Positions 1 through 7,899 of a stretch of DNA of 52,274 nt are shown one piece after another. The stretch is from Methanobacteriota archaeon. Lineage in GTDB: Archaea; Thermoplasmatota; Poseidoniia; Poseidoniales; Poseidoniaceae. How positions within the stretch are numbered: position 1 is the first letter of the stretch; each line of letters opens with the position of its first letter. The translations under genes and the position numbers were made by a program. The notes beneath the pieces are model-generated. The model did not search any database. It saw only the letters and a list, made by a program, of their open reading frames with translations, and was not told where the DNA came from. The DNA lies in contig NZRR01000017.1 in the NCBI GenBank assembly GCA_002696315.1, positions 98,623 to 150,896 on the forward strand, in the 5' to 3' direction.

Positions 1-2
1 GA

Positions 3-413
3 GTATCAAATTATGGACCACATCACTTAGAAGAATTACTTGAGAATTCAAATTATGGACCCTCAGTTAATCAAATAGAAATACATTTATGGTTACAAAG
101 GCCATATTTAATTAAGGCAACTCTTAATTCAGGTGCGGTTCCAATGGCATACAGTCCATTGGCTAGAGGACAAAAAGTAAATGATGAAAAATTAACTTTA
201 TTATCAGAAAAATTAGGAGTTACTCCAGCGCAAATCGCAATTAAATGGTGTATGGATCGAGGCTATATTACAATACCAAAATCAGCGAATGAAAAAAGAA
301 TAATTGAAAATATAGACTCATTAAAAATAGAATTAGATGAAGAAACCAATCAAATTTTGAAAGAGTACGATGAGGATTATATTTCGGGCTGGAATCCTAC
401 TGTGGATCCATAA
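3..413 (+). CDS. Aldo/keto reductase, C-terminal part (5' end outside window)
   Basis: NAD(P)H-dependent aldo/keto reductase fold, about the last 136 residues. The open frame runs in from the left edge at position 3. It shows the family's SNYGPHHLEELL segment, then SVNQIEIHLWLQ, then MAYSPLARG, and the C-terminal cofactor-binding part with AIKWCMDRG and IPKSANEKRI. In this family the IPKS..N.KRI..N element holds the 2'-phosphate of NADPH. The (VGV)SNYG strand precedes it by the usual distance, so only the N-terminal half, with the catalytic Asp/Tyr/Lys/His, is missing because of the window edge. It ends with TAA ten bases before the next small gene and is probably co-transcribed with it. The substrate cannot be told. 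Confidence 0.9.
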   Translation, partial: VSNYGPHHLEELLENSNYGPSVNQIEIHLWLQRPYLIKATLNSGAVPMAYSPLARGQKVNDEKLTLLSEKLGVTPAQIAIKWCMDRGYITIPKSANEKRIIENIDSLKIELDEETNQILKEYDEDYISGWNPTVDP

Positions 414-423
414 GGTGAAAATC

Positions 424-585
424 ATGAGCAGAACTAATCCATTAGAACCTTTACATGATTTAATGGAAGAACAAGATACACGTAAAGAGAAAATCAAGCA
501 AATCACTAGAATGAGTGTAAGTTGGTTTGTGGGGTTTATGTTAACTGCTTCTTTAATTCGTTACATGGTAAAATATATTCAATAG
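424..585 (+). CDS. Small single-pass membrane protein, 53 aa
   Basis: Short protein of unknown function. The first 30 residues are charged (PLEPLHDLMEEQDTRKEKIKQ) and one hydrophobic helix, about residues 33-50 (SWFVGFMLTASLIRYMV), ends the protein. The ATG at 424 is chosen over an upstream ATG at 370, because 370 lies inside the aldo/keto reductase gene and a Shine-Dalgarno GGTGA (415-419) sits just ahead of 424. The gene is wedged between the reductase and the GST-like gene on the same strand with only a few bases between, so it is probably part of one transcript. Basic residues flank the helix on both sides, so topology is unclear. Confidence 0.6.
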   Translation: MSRTNPLEPLHDLMEEQDTRKEKIKQITRMSVSWFVGFMLTASLIRYMVKYIQ

Positions 586-595
586 AGGGATTATA

Positions 596-1174
596 ATTAC
601 AAAAATACCTATTTTGTATACATTTAGAAGATGTCCCTATGCTATGAGGGCGAGAATGTCTATTGTACGTTCTTCTTTTGAATATGAGCATAGAGAGGTA
701 ATTCTCAGAGAACGCCCTGAACATATGATGAAAATCTCTCCTAAAGGAACTGTTCCAGTTATGCTTTTGACGGATGGAACTGTAATTGAAGAAAGTTTAG
801 AAATAATGCAACATGTGTTAGATTGGGAATTAAATAATGATGAAATTTATTGGGTGAAAAGAAATGATGATTATTTTAAATATCATTTAGACCGTTACAA
901 ATATCCCAATCGTTATGAGGATGTAGATCATTTATACCATAGAAGAGAGGCGTCAAAATATCTTATTGAATTAGATAAAAAAATTCTAAATGATGAGATT
1001 TCTTTAGCATTAAATGATGCTTTATTCCCATTTGTTAGGCAGTTTGCTAATCATGATAGAGAATGGTTTAATTCACAAAATTGGTTGAATTTACATCGAT
1101 GGTTAGAAATTAATTTAGAAAGTATAGAATTTAAGATATGCATGAAAAAATATCCTCAATGGGTACAGGAATAG
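596..1174 (+). CDS. Glutathione S-transferase-like protein (thioredoxin-fold N-terminus)
   Basis: 192 residues if begun at ATT 596. The N-terminal strand and turn (IPILYTFRRCPYAMRAR) is the typical start of a GST-N domain with a CPYA thiol motif, followed by the cis-Pro segment GTVPVML and the ESLEIMQHVL helix that in GSTs contacts the thiol cofactor. The C-terminal part is helical and matches a GST-C domain. No ATG exists near the start. TTG at 614 would delete most of the first beta strand, while ATT at 596 gives the full family N-terminus and lies six bases after the G-rich site GAGGG (585-589). ATT is an inference. The cofactor is unknown, since most archaea lack glutathione. A role in thiol or redox chemistry is the most that can be said. 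Confidence 0.75.
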   Translation: MTKIPILYTFRRCPYAMRARMSIVRSSFEYEHREVILRERPEHMMKISPKGTVPVMLLTDGTVIEESLEIMQHVLDWELNNDEIYWVKRNDDYFKYHLDRYKYPNRYEDVDHLYHRREASKYLIELDKKILNDEISLALNDALFPFVRQFANHDREWFNSQNWLNLHRWLEINLESIEFKICMKKYPQWVQE

Positions 1175-1175
1175 A

Positions 1176-2462
1176 TTAATTATTATGATTAAAATCAAAT
1201 TTCCTTGATATTCTTCGCATTTTTATTGCTGAAGGAACGAACGTGTATGGAATTATTTTCAATTTTGGTTCAATAATATTTTTCGCTTTCCATAATTCAT
1301 CAAATCCAGCAAAATTTAAATCATTTATATCGGGTTGAATTTGAATTATAATTTCATTTTCTGAAATTTGTTCTACCATATAAGCTTGAATTTCTCCACT
1401 CAATCTTAGTACTGCTCTTCTAATTAAATCTGGGATTATCATCTCAAAACCATCATTCTTATTCTTTAAGATAAAAACATCATCTTGACGGCCAATAATT
1501 TCTGCAATTCCTTCACGGGCATCATTACAAGGACAAGGTTCCTTTTTTTCGACTAGAATATCATTTAATCGATAACGAATAATAGGCTGTGTAATTCGTT
1601 TAAAGTCACTAATTATTGGGAAGAATTGTCCTTTTTCCTTATCTACATATTCTTTTTGTATTACCATAATATCTTCATTTAGGTGTAATGTTCCAAATTC
1701 ACAAGTGGTAGCTATTTCACCTTCAGTAGAAGAGTACAATTGATGAACTATACATTCAAAGTATTCCTCAATCAAAGATTTATCTAGAGAGGTTAAAACC
1801 TCGGCGGTAGAAACAATTTTACGAAATTTTAATTTTATTTTAATATCGACTAAATATCTCAAAATACTAGGAGGTGCTATCAAAACTTCGGGTTTATTTT
1901 CATTTAATTCTTTAACTAAATCATCTAAGGGCCTCATCAAATCATAAAATTGAAATTTAATATTTTTTGAGCCAATTGATTCATATGTATTAGAGTTAGC
2001 ACGAAGAAAAAGTCCGATTTTATGTTTACCGAATATCGAACCATCAAGCCCCCTTGCTAACATATATCCTGCCCATATTTCTTGTTCTGATTTAGAGACG
2101 ATGTGTATTCCTCTAGAACCACTTGTACCCGATGAAAATCCTACTGTAAATCCTGATGTTTTTTGTTCAAAATCTCGGGTTTTTTCCGCTTTGAGTGCCA
2201 AATTTTTTGCATTATCTATATCAAGATTGACAGTAAGATAATCTTGTAAATTTTCCATCATTATTGACTTATCAATTAATGGAAAATCTCTCCATTGAGA
2301 ATCTTCAAAACCATCCCAATGCATTGAGAAGAATTTTGACTTATTACGAATTTTTTTAACATGTTTCAGCATTTTCTTTTCTTGATTTCTTTCGATTTCT
2401 TTGCGAGAATTGAACTTTTTCTTGGTTGTAAAAAATGTCCAAAGTGTCATAAATTTACTCAT
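1176..2462 (-). CDS. Adenylate-forming enzyme of the PaaK / F390-synthetase-related family
   Basis: 428 residues. Predicted to activate a carboxylate as acyl-AMP, and perhaps pass it to CoA or to an internal nucleophile. The phosphate-binding loop SSGTSGSRG lies at residues 110-118. An aromatic/acidic adenine-site motif follows (YSSTEGEIATTCEFG), then the hinge region RYRLNDILVEKK and a CPCND pair of cysteines. About 430 residues is the length of PaaK-like enzymes and of the hypothetical adenylate-forming clade related to coenzyme F390 synthetase. It is shorter than OleC-type acyl-AMP ligases (about 550). It is the last gene of a five-gene operon and its ATG overlaps the stop of the SDR gene, implying coupled translation. 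The substrate is inferred to be the product of the upstream ketosynthase/SDR steps. Confidence 0.8.
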   Translation of the reverse strand: MSKFMTLWTFFTTKKKFNSRKEIERNQEKKMLKHVKKIRNKSKFFSMHWDGFEDSQWRDFPLIDKSIMMENLQDYLTVNLDIDNAKNLALKAEKTRDFEQKTSGFTVGFSSGTSGSRGIHIVSKSEQEIWAGYMLARGLDGSIFGKHKIGLFLRANSNTYESIGSKNIKFQFYDLMRPLDDLVKELNENKPEVLIAPPSILRYLVDIKIKLKFRKIVSTAEVLTSLDKSLIEEYFECIVHQLYSSTEGEIATTCEFGTLHLNEDIMVIQKEYVDKEKGQFFPIISDFKRITQPIIRYRLNDILVEKKEPCPCNDAREGIAEIIGRQDDVFILKNKNDGFEMIIPDLIRRAVLRLSGEIQAYMVEQISENEIIIQIQPDINDLNFAGFDELWKAKNIIEPKLKIIPYTFVPSAIKMRRISRKFDFNHNN

Positions 2463-3363
2463 TGAATAATTCCTCCAAACATTCTGTTAAACTTTGCTTC
2501 GGTTGCCAATTTAGTTCGGACTTAATATTTGAAATATCTAAAATCATTGGTTGTGTAATCTGATCTAATGAATAATGATTAATTCGTTCAGAGGGAAATA
2601 AAGTTGCTAAGATTCTCAGAGGGAAAATTGGTAAAAATCTAACCTTAATTTTTCCATATTTTTTCATTGCATATGTAGTTATCAATTCTTTAAATGACTT
2701 TGGATTACCATTACTAAGATTGTAAAATTTTTGTTTGGGGCCCGCTACAATTGCACATTCAACGGCATCTAAGAAATTACTCATACAGGTATAATCTAAT
2801 TTTGCTTCACCAGAGCCAGGAATCATAACACTTTTCTTAGATATTAATTTGTTTAATCTCGGGATAACTGTATCATCTCCTTTCCCAATTACGGCTCTTG
2901 GTCTTAATCCTGTCCAATTCTCAAATACAGAATCAATTATAACTTTTTCAGAAAGAAATTTTGATTTTGAGTAATGAGATTTAGGTATAATTGTAGGCTC
3001 CACCATTTTTTTATTTCTAGGCATAGCGTCAAAAACAGATGCTGATGAAATAAAAATACTGAAAATATTATGAATTTTTAAAAATTTGAGTACAGATGAG
3101 GTGATTAGAATGTTTTCCTCAAAATTTTTTCTTTTACCTCTTGGAGCAGTATATGCGGCACAATGTATGAAACAGTCAGCACCTTTAATTACATCACCAA
3201 ATTCTTCACTTGCCAGATCACAATTGCGTATTTTATATATTTGAGATAACTTAGATATTTTTTTAATATCTCTGCCAAGACCTAAAACTTCATGTTTTTT
3301 GGATAATCTTTCCATCAACATAGATCCTAAAGAACCAGTTGCACCACTAATGATTATTCGCAT
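2455..3363 (-). CDS. NAD(P)-dependent epimerase/dehydratase (extended SDR)
   Basis: 302 residues, normal length for an extended short-chain dehydrogenase/reductase. The Rossmann glycine motif GATGSLG is at residues 7-13, the catalytic Ser region is ISSASV (105-110), and Tyr131 and Lys135 form the YxxxK pair. The LRPRAVIGKGDD segment and C-terminal substrate region are present. This group includes sugar epimerases, 3-beta-HSD-like enzymes and OleD, which reduces 2-alkyl-3-ketoacyl products. Between a ketosynthase pair and an adenylate-forming enzyme, an OleD-like ketoreductase role is attractive but not proven. A sugar-modifying role is the main alternative because a glycosyltransferase lies upstream. 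Its start overlaps the end of the membrane protein gene by 10 bases. Confidence 0.85.
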   Translation of the reverse strand: MRIIISGATGSLGSMLMERLSKKHEVLGLGRDIKKISKLSQIYKIRNCDLASEEFGDVIKGADCFIHCAAYTAPRGKRKNFEENILITSSVLKFLKIHNIFSIFISSASVFDAMPRNKKMVEPTIIPKSHYSKSKFLSEKVIIDSVFENWTGLRPRAVIGKGDDTVIPRLNKLISKKSVMIPGSGEAKLDYTCMSNFLDAVECAIVAGPKQKFYNLSNGNPKSFKELITTYAMKKYGKIKVRFLPIFPLRILATLFPSERINHYSLDQITQPMILDISNIKSELNWQPKQSLTECLEELFNE

Positions 3364-4955
3364 TCATCGCCTCTCCTCAATTTTTCAGCAAAATAGTATG
3401 ATGAGTAGAACATTAAAAATACCCATATTGAAGATAGTGTCCAAGCAAGCCAAATAGGAATTGATGCTGGTGGCTCTACTTCAATTGTAATATTTGCCGT
3501 TTCTTCATTTCCATCTATAATTGCTTTAATTTCAATACTTTGATTACCGCTAAATGTAAAGTAGTTTTTTCCAAACCAAATTGTTTGATCTAGATATTGG
3601 TCAAATTCTTGAATCATTCTAACTTCACCTTTTTCACTAAAAAAGATAATTTCGGTCCACATTGATTCGATAGTTTTTTCTGATTCATTTGCAACTAACA
3701 AAATATCACAATCTTGAGGGGCCTTTGGTGGCCAAAGCATGAATTCAACCCAAACCTCGGTACCATTCAAATCCACTTGTACTCTCATAGGTGCATCAAA
3801 ACCAGATCCTTCCTCAAACTGATTTCCATGAGCACTAACAGGAGAGACGAGAATTAATACTATTGTTACAGCAATTGCACGTAATCTCGGATTAAAACAA
3901 AAATAGTTATTATTACTATAATTAGATAGTTCCGTAACGAATGTATGTATTAATTTTCTAGAGAGAAATATTAACAATATTGCTATAGCAACACTTACAA
4001 TTGTAGAAAATATACCAACCTGCCCCATATAATTTATAGGAAATATTGGCGAGAATAAAACATCCGAAAGTACTAACAAAGGAATTAATAAATATTCTTT
4101 ATTTAATAAATTAAATTTAATAATTAGCATTATTACTGGTAAAAACCATATCGAAATACAATGACCTGCCCATACTATAGAAGGAGCTCCTGGACGATAA
4201 ACATGGCTTGGACCCATTAATAATTCTACAGAAATTGGAATAAAGTAGAACATTGAATTTTGAATAATCATAGTTATGATTCCTAGGTATAATAATACCT
4301 TATTTCCGAACCATTTTTGTGTCATCACAATAAGACAATATGTTACAAATGGTCCGAATAAAAGATGTAATAATAAATCTAATCCAAATAAAGATGTTAT
4401 TGCTAATTTAGGATCTATATAATTGAGAAATAAAAATGAACTATGGAAGAACACAGTCCAGAGCAATAAAGAAGCTAACAAATCTAATCCTTTAAAATTA
4501 GAATTATTTTCTTTCATTAGTGCTAAAACCATTAATACACTAGCTATTTCAGCGATTATTCCCCCAAAAAGTGTGAGCATATGAGGGGGAGTAAGAACCG
4601 TAGTATCAATTCCATATTGTGCATGCCAATAATCATCATATATGCCCCCAATCGTAAGAGAAAACATTCCAATTAATATCATCCAAATATAGCCTGGCGC
4701 GATTAAACCAAAAATTTGAATTCCATTCACCTCTATTCCTTTACGAAAATCTCTTGAACAAACAATAACATAATAAATAGATAATAATAAGCAAATTGGA
4801 AATCCAGCTAGAATCATAATATGTGGAGGAGTGAACATACTATCTCGCCCCACATCCAAATGCCATTGTAAATCTATAGCTAATCCGATTCTTGCAGTAA
4901 CATGATATAATGTCAAGAATATTGCAAATATATAGAGAAATTTAGGCCTATTCAT
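3354..4955 (-). CDS. Polytopic membrane protein with repeated WH...TPPH motifs
   Basis: 533 residues, function unknown. About ten membrane helices fill residues 1-375. A large extracytoplasmic, beta-rich region follows and a final helix lies near the C-terminus. Two early loops share a pattern: WHLDVGRDSMFTPPH and WHAQYGIDTTVLTPPH, that is Trp-His, Gly, Asp, then Thr-Pro-Pro-His, each leading into a helix. Conserved histidines and aspartates in paired loops suggest a metal or cofactor site at the membrane surface. The ATG at 4955 is used because it overlaps the upstream stop as TAATG and has GGAAGGTG just before it. The TTG at 4970 lies inside the preceding gene. As third gene of the ketosynthase operon, it may act on or transport a lipid-like product. 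Confidence 0.75.
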   Translation of the reverse strand: MNRPKFLYIFAIFLTLYHVTARIGLAIDLQWHLDVGRDSMFTPPHIMILAGFPICLLLSIYYVIVCSRDFRKGIEVNGIQIFGLIAPGYIWMILIGMFSLTIGGIYDDYWHAQYGIDTTVLTPPHMLTLFGGIIAEIASVLMVLALMKENNSNFKGLDLLASLLLWTVFFHSSFLFLNYIDPKLAITSLFGLDLLLHLLFGPFVTYCLIVMTQKWFGNKVLLYLGIITMIIQNSMFYFIPISVELLMGPSHVYRPGAPSIVWAGHCISIWFLPVIMLIIKFNLLNKEYLLIPLLVLSDVLFSPIFPINYMGQVGIFSTIVSVAIAILLIFLSRKLIHTFVTELSNYSNNNYFCFNPRLRAIAVTIVLILVSPVSAHGNQFEEGSGFDAPMRVQVDLNGTEVWVEFMLWPPKAPQDCDILLVANESEKTIESMWTEIIFFSEKGEVRMIQEFDQYLDQTIWFGKNYFTFSGNQSIEIKAIIDGNEETANITIEVEPPASIPIWLAWTLSSIWVFLMFYSSYYFAEKLRRGDECE

Positions 4956-5653
4956 TAGTGCACCTTCCAATAGACTGTCGATTTTCTCCCACTTCGATCA
5001 TTAATTGTATGTATCAGTTCTCCAGTTTTATTTTCAGCCCAAGAAAAGAATTTTTCCATTTGTTCTCCAGCTAACCATTCAGATGATGAATTAAAATGAT
5101 TATCTGATATGTTGTGAACTTTATTTTTAGCATCATCATCAATATTTTCATAAATATTCCAACCTTTAGATTCACATTTGTAATCATTTTGAGTTGAATA
5201 ATCAAATTCACTTTTTAAGAATTCAATTCTCCCTGTTTTTGAAATGATACAAGCGAATGAAATTGGTTTGTGTGACCACTTTGTTTTTTTATTTGGTTTC
5301 ACATCACCTGCAGTAATAAGTGCATATTTAGAGTTCAAATCTGGTAAAAAATCAATTGCGGCCTCTATGGCTTGGTGTGGGCCAGCATTTCCATCCATTA
5401 AATCGAAACTGAATACATGCTCACTAGAATTAGTGACCATTCCCAAACCTATTTTCAAAGACTTTTGAAGATGAGTTGCAAATGCAGGTTCTGCTCTAAA
5501 ATTTTGACGGAATGTTCCTGTGTGAATAATCAAACCTATGTCATTAATATTTAGATTATTTTCTAAACATAAGGATTTTACTATTTTTTTTAAAGAAGTT
5601 AACAGTGATTGTTTACCAATTGGTTTTGCTTTCCAGGCAATAATTCCTACCAT
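4955..5653 (-). CDS. Ketoacyl-synthase III-like subunit lacking the catalytic cysteine
   Basis: 232 residues, shorter than the 310-350 usual for KAS III. It resembles the N-terminal thiolase-fold half: IGLIIHTGTFRQN, then SFDLMDGNAGPHQAIEAAIDFL (split here only for description), which aligns with the nucleophile segment DITNACLG of the neighbouring ketosynthase. The cysteine position is Asn89. ALITAGD matches the beta strand that follows in KAS enzymes. The C-terminal 100 residues show no catalytic His/Asn motifs. It is likely a non-catalytic partner of the upstream KAS III-like protein, in the manner of a chain-length factor, or a diverged scaffold. Start ATG 5653 overlaps the upstream stop (ATGGTAG), so the two are translationally coupled and perhaps made in equal amounts. 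Confidence 0.65.
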   Translation of the reverse strand: MVGIIAWKAKPIGKQSLLTSLKKIVKSLCLENNLNINDIGLIIHTGTFRQNFRAEPAFATHLQKSLKIGLGMVTNSSEHVFSFDLMDGNAGPHQAIEAAIDFLPDLNSKYALITAGDVKPNKKTKWSHKPISFACIISKTGRIEFLKSEFDYSTQNDYKCESKGWNIYENIDDDAKNKVHNISDNHFNSSSEWLAGEQMEKFFSWAENKTGELIHTINDRSGRKSTVYWKVH

Positions 5654-6669
5654 GCTTCAATCTCCTTAGGTAAATTCAAACTTATCCCCAACATTCCAAG
5701 ACCGGATCCAAAAGAAATAAAATATACTTTGTCGTCATTTTTTAATTTCTTTTCCGTTAGTAATTTATCTAGGGTTACTGTATGACTTGTTGAAGCTGTA
5801 TTCCCTGAATGAGAAATACTGTGTACCCTATCTCCTAATCCCCATATAGAATCAATTATTTTGGCACCTCTGAGGACTGCTTTAGGAGTTGTTTGATGTG
5901 GAATAATATGATTATGAGATTTCAAATCCTCTGGATTATTGAAGCATCTTTTCATATATTCGCCTAAATTATCTAATGCTGCATATTGTAATTTTTTAGC
6001 AGATGTTCTCATAGCAGGACCTAACCTATCTTTTGCAGATTCACCAATACACAAATCACAATGTTGTGCAAGAGTCAAAGGTTCAAAAAATTTAATTCTT
6101 TCTTTTTCACTCTGTGAAATCACATATGCTCCTCCTGCATCTCCAACAGTTAAACTAGCTATTGCTTTATGATTCCAAAGTAAATTCCGACTTAGTGCCT
6201 CCTCAATTATTGGGGTTAAATGTTCTCCAGAAACAATCAGAGCATTACGAATTTTACCTGCTTTTATTTTTTGATCTGCGATCATTAATCCAGTTACCAT
6301 GCCTAAACATGCATTTGTAATATCAAAATTTCTCGCTTTAATATTCAATCTTGTACAAATCTGGGATGCTAAACAAGGATCTACTAAATTTACTGATTCA
6401 TACGACATTCTGGAAACAGAGCATGAAATTACAAGATCAATTTCTTCTACAGGAACTTTAGATCTTTCTAATGCTAATTTACTCGCCTCAACTGCTAATT
6501 CTATGGCTCCTTGATTAGGAATTACTTCATGATGAGATACTATTCCTGTCAACCTTTTGAAATCAATTTTTTGGGGGAGAGTCCCGAAGGGAACTGTATC
6601 CTCACTGAGTTTTTTATTAGGTGGAAGATAAGAGGAGAAGGCTGTAATTTGACTAAATTTTTCACTCAT
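5647..6669 (-). CDS. 3-oxoacyl-ACP synthase III-like (KAS III / OleA-type) condensing enzyme
   Basis: 340 residues, normal length. The thiolase-fold catalytic triad is complete: Cys121 in DITNACLGM, a His in the segment HIIPHQTTPKA, and an Asn in the segment HSGNTASTS. The glycine-rich C-terminal FGSGLGMLG loop is present. Such enzymes carry out Claisen condensation of an acyl thioester with malonyl-ACP/CoA or a second acyl-CoA. Archaea normally lack type II fatty acid synthesis, and no acyl carrier protein or other FAS gene is seen here, so a specialised product is more likely than membrane fatty acids. It is the first gene of the overlapping operon. The 65-base AT-rich gap upstream, with TATATA-like stretches around 6684-6692, is the likely promoter region. 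Confidence 0.85.
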   Translation of the reverse strand: MSEKFSQITAFSSYLPPNKKLSEDTVPFGTLPQKIDFKRLTGIVSHHEVIPNQGAIELAVEASKLALERSKVPVEEIDLVISCSVSRMSYESVNLVDPCLASQICTRLNIKARNFDITNACLGMVTGLMIADQKIKAGKIRNALIVSGEHLTPIIEEALSRNLLWNHKAIASLTVGDAGGAYVISQSEKERIKFFEPLTLAQHCDLCIGESAKDRLGPAMRTSAKKLQYAALDNLGEYMKRCFNNPEDLKSHNHIIPHQTTPKAVLRGAKIIDSIWGLGDRVHSISHSGNTASTSHTVTLDKLLTEKKLKNDDKVYFISFGSGLGMLGISLNLPKEIEAW

Positions 6670-6734
6670 TAATTTAGTTCAAAAAATATATACAATAAAA
6701 CTTTTTTGATTGAAAAATAACATTTTCAAAAGTA

Positions 6735-7787
6735 TTATTTTATTTTACTATATAAATCTTCGATTGCATCTATTGCGATCTCTCTTCCATTTCTTACTCC
6801 CTTTTTCCTGATAGATTTACTATTTTTAGGAATATTTACTTGTTCTCCAAATAAAGCATAGTTTTCTGGCATGGCCTCTAGGAATATTCGAGCATTTATT
6901 TCTCCTTCAAAATGGTTAGGCCAAGAAACTAATAACATTGGAATTCCTAAAAAAGTAGCCTCCGCAGGTAATTGATTTCCAGGAGTTGATATGATAAATT
7001 CTGCCCCGGACATCGCTTCCATGAATCCTGTTTCTGAAGCAACATTATATGCTAAATCATCAAATTCTAGTAAGTACTTATTTTCTAAACCGTATACTTC
7101 TCCTCTAAGTTTCATTCTTTTTGCTAATTTATTAATATCATCTAATGCAAAACGACATTCATCTGGAAGATACACTAAGAAATATTTCCCTTTCGGATTC
7201 CATTGAATTTCATCAAATTCTTTTCTTAAAACGCCTCCGACATTTATAACATTACTTTTTGGTTTTTTTCCTACAAGATGTTTAGCCACGATTCTTAGGT
7301 CTGCAGTAGGAGATAACCAACGAACGATTCTACCTGCAAAAAACGCCTTTATTCTAAGTGAATAAGGAAGTTTTTTTGGCATTTTACTGGAATTAAAAAA
7401 TTCTTGACTGTTTAATGCTACATGCGGAATTTTTAGTTGTTTAGAAGCCTGCCACATAAAAGGTTCATAGTCAGCTATAGAAATATCAGGATCCCACTCT
7501 TTTAGTTTTTTTATTAAGGGCCGTGTATATTTTTTCCTTCTAAAAAGAAACTTTAAATTTTTCAGGAATGTTTTTGGAAGTGATATCTTTCCTTTGGAGA
7601 AATGATATCTGAGGCTTGTTGTATGAACAACTCGATCTTTACCAAATCTAGCCAAAAGTAATTCTTCGGCTTGACCCTCTGTAAAAAATAGAACATCATG
7701 ACCTCGATCAATTAATTCTTGACCAAGTGCAAGTGCACGTGCAGCATGTCCTCTAGTCATGCCGACTAAGCCATAACATACTCTCAT
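6735..7787 (-). CDS. Glycosyltransferase, GT-B fold, MJ1255/VC2487-like
   Basis: 350 residues from ATG 7787. The N-terminus MRVCYGLVGMTRGHAAR has the glycine-rich, RGH-containing first loop of GT-B glycosyltransferases of this group. The C-terminal half has the donor-binding part EFIISTPGNQLPAEATFLG followed by PMLLVSWPNHFEGEINAR, which resembles the UDP-sugar site of GT1/MurG-like enzymes. Upstream starts at ATG 7808 and TTG 7817 are possible, but family members begin at the MRVCYG strand and GGTG sits just ahead of it. The enzyme probably adds a sugar to a lipid or small molecule in the cytoplasm. It lies 65 bases upstream of the ketosynthase operon on the same strand and could glycosylate that product. 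Confidence 0.8.
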   Translation of the reverse strand: MRVCYGLVGMTRGHAARALALGQELIDRGHDVLFFTEGQAEELLLARFGKDRVVHTTSLRYHFSKGKISLPKTFLKNLKFLFRRKKYTRPLIKKLKEWDPDISIADYEPFMWQASKQLKIPHVALNSQEFFNSSKMPKKLPYSLRIKAFFAGRIVRWLSPTADLRIVAKHLVGKKPKSNVINVGGVLRKEFDEIQWNPKGKYFLVYLPDECRFALDDINKLAKRMKLRGEVYGLENKYLLEFDDLAYNVASETGFMEAMSGAEFIISTPGNQLPAEATFLGIPMLLVSWPNHFEGEINARIFLEAMPENYALFGEQVNIPKNSKSIRKKGVRNGREIAIDAIEDLYSKIK

Positions 7788-7826
7788 ATCACCTGTTATT
7801 TTTATCATAGATATCAATTATTCGAG

Positions 7827-7899
7827 TAGCCCCTCCCGGATTTGAACCGAGGTCACGAGGACCAGAACCTCGTATGATGGACCGCTACACTAAGGGGCT
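7827..7899 (-). tRNA. tRNA-Gln (anticodon CTG)
   Basis: Read by eye on the minus strand as a 73-base cloverleaf. Acceptor stem AGCCCCT pairs with AGGGGCT, with A1:U72 and discriminator A; no CCA is encoded. The anticodon arm is CGAGG-TTCTGGT-CCTCG, giving anticodon CUG (reads CAG, Gln). The variable loop is four bases. The T arm is CTCGG-TTCAAAT-CCGGG. The D stem has one U-U mismatch. There is no intron. A1:U72 fits archaeal tRNA-Gln, which is normally charged by way of Glu-tRNA-Gln amidation. Its first base overlaps the last base of the stop codon of the upstream gene on the same strand, so it is probably cut from a shared transcript. Confidence 0.95.

Noticed and set aside
1176-2462. Naming the adenylate-forming gene oleC and the ketosynthase gene oleA
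   Set aside because: The ligase is too short and looks like the PaaK/F390 group, and oleB is absent. Likeness of gene order is only a hypothesis.
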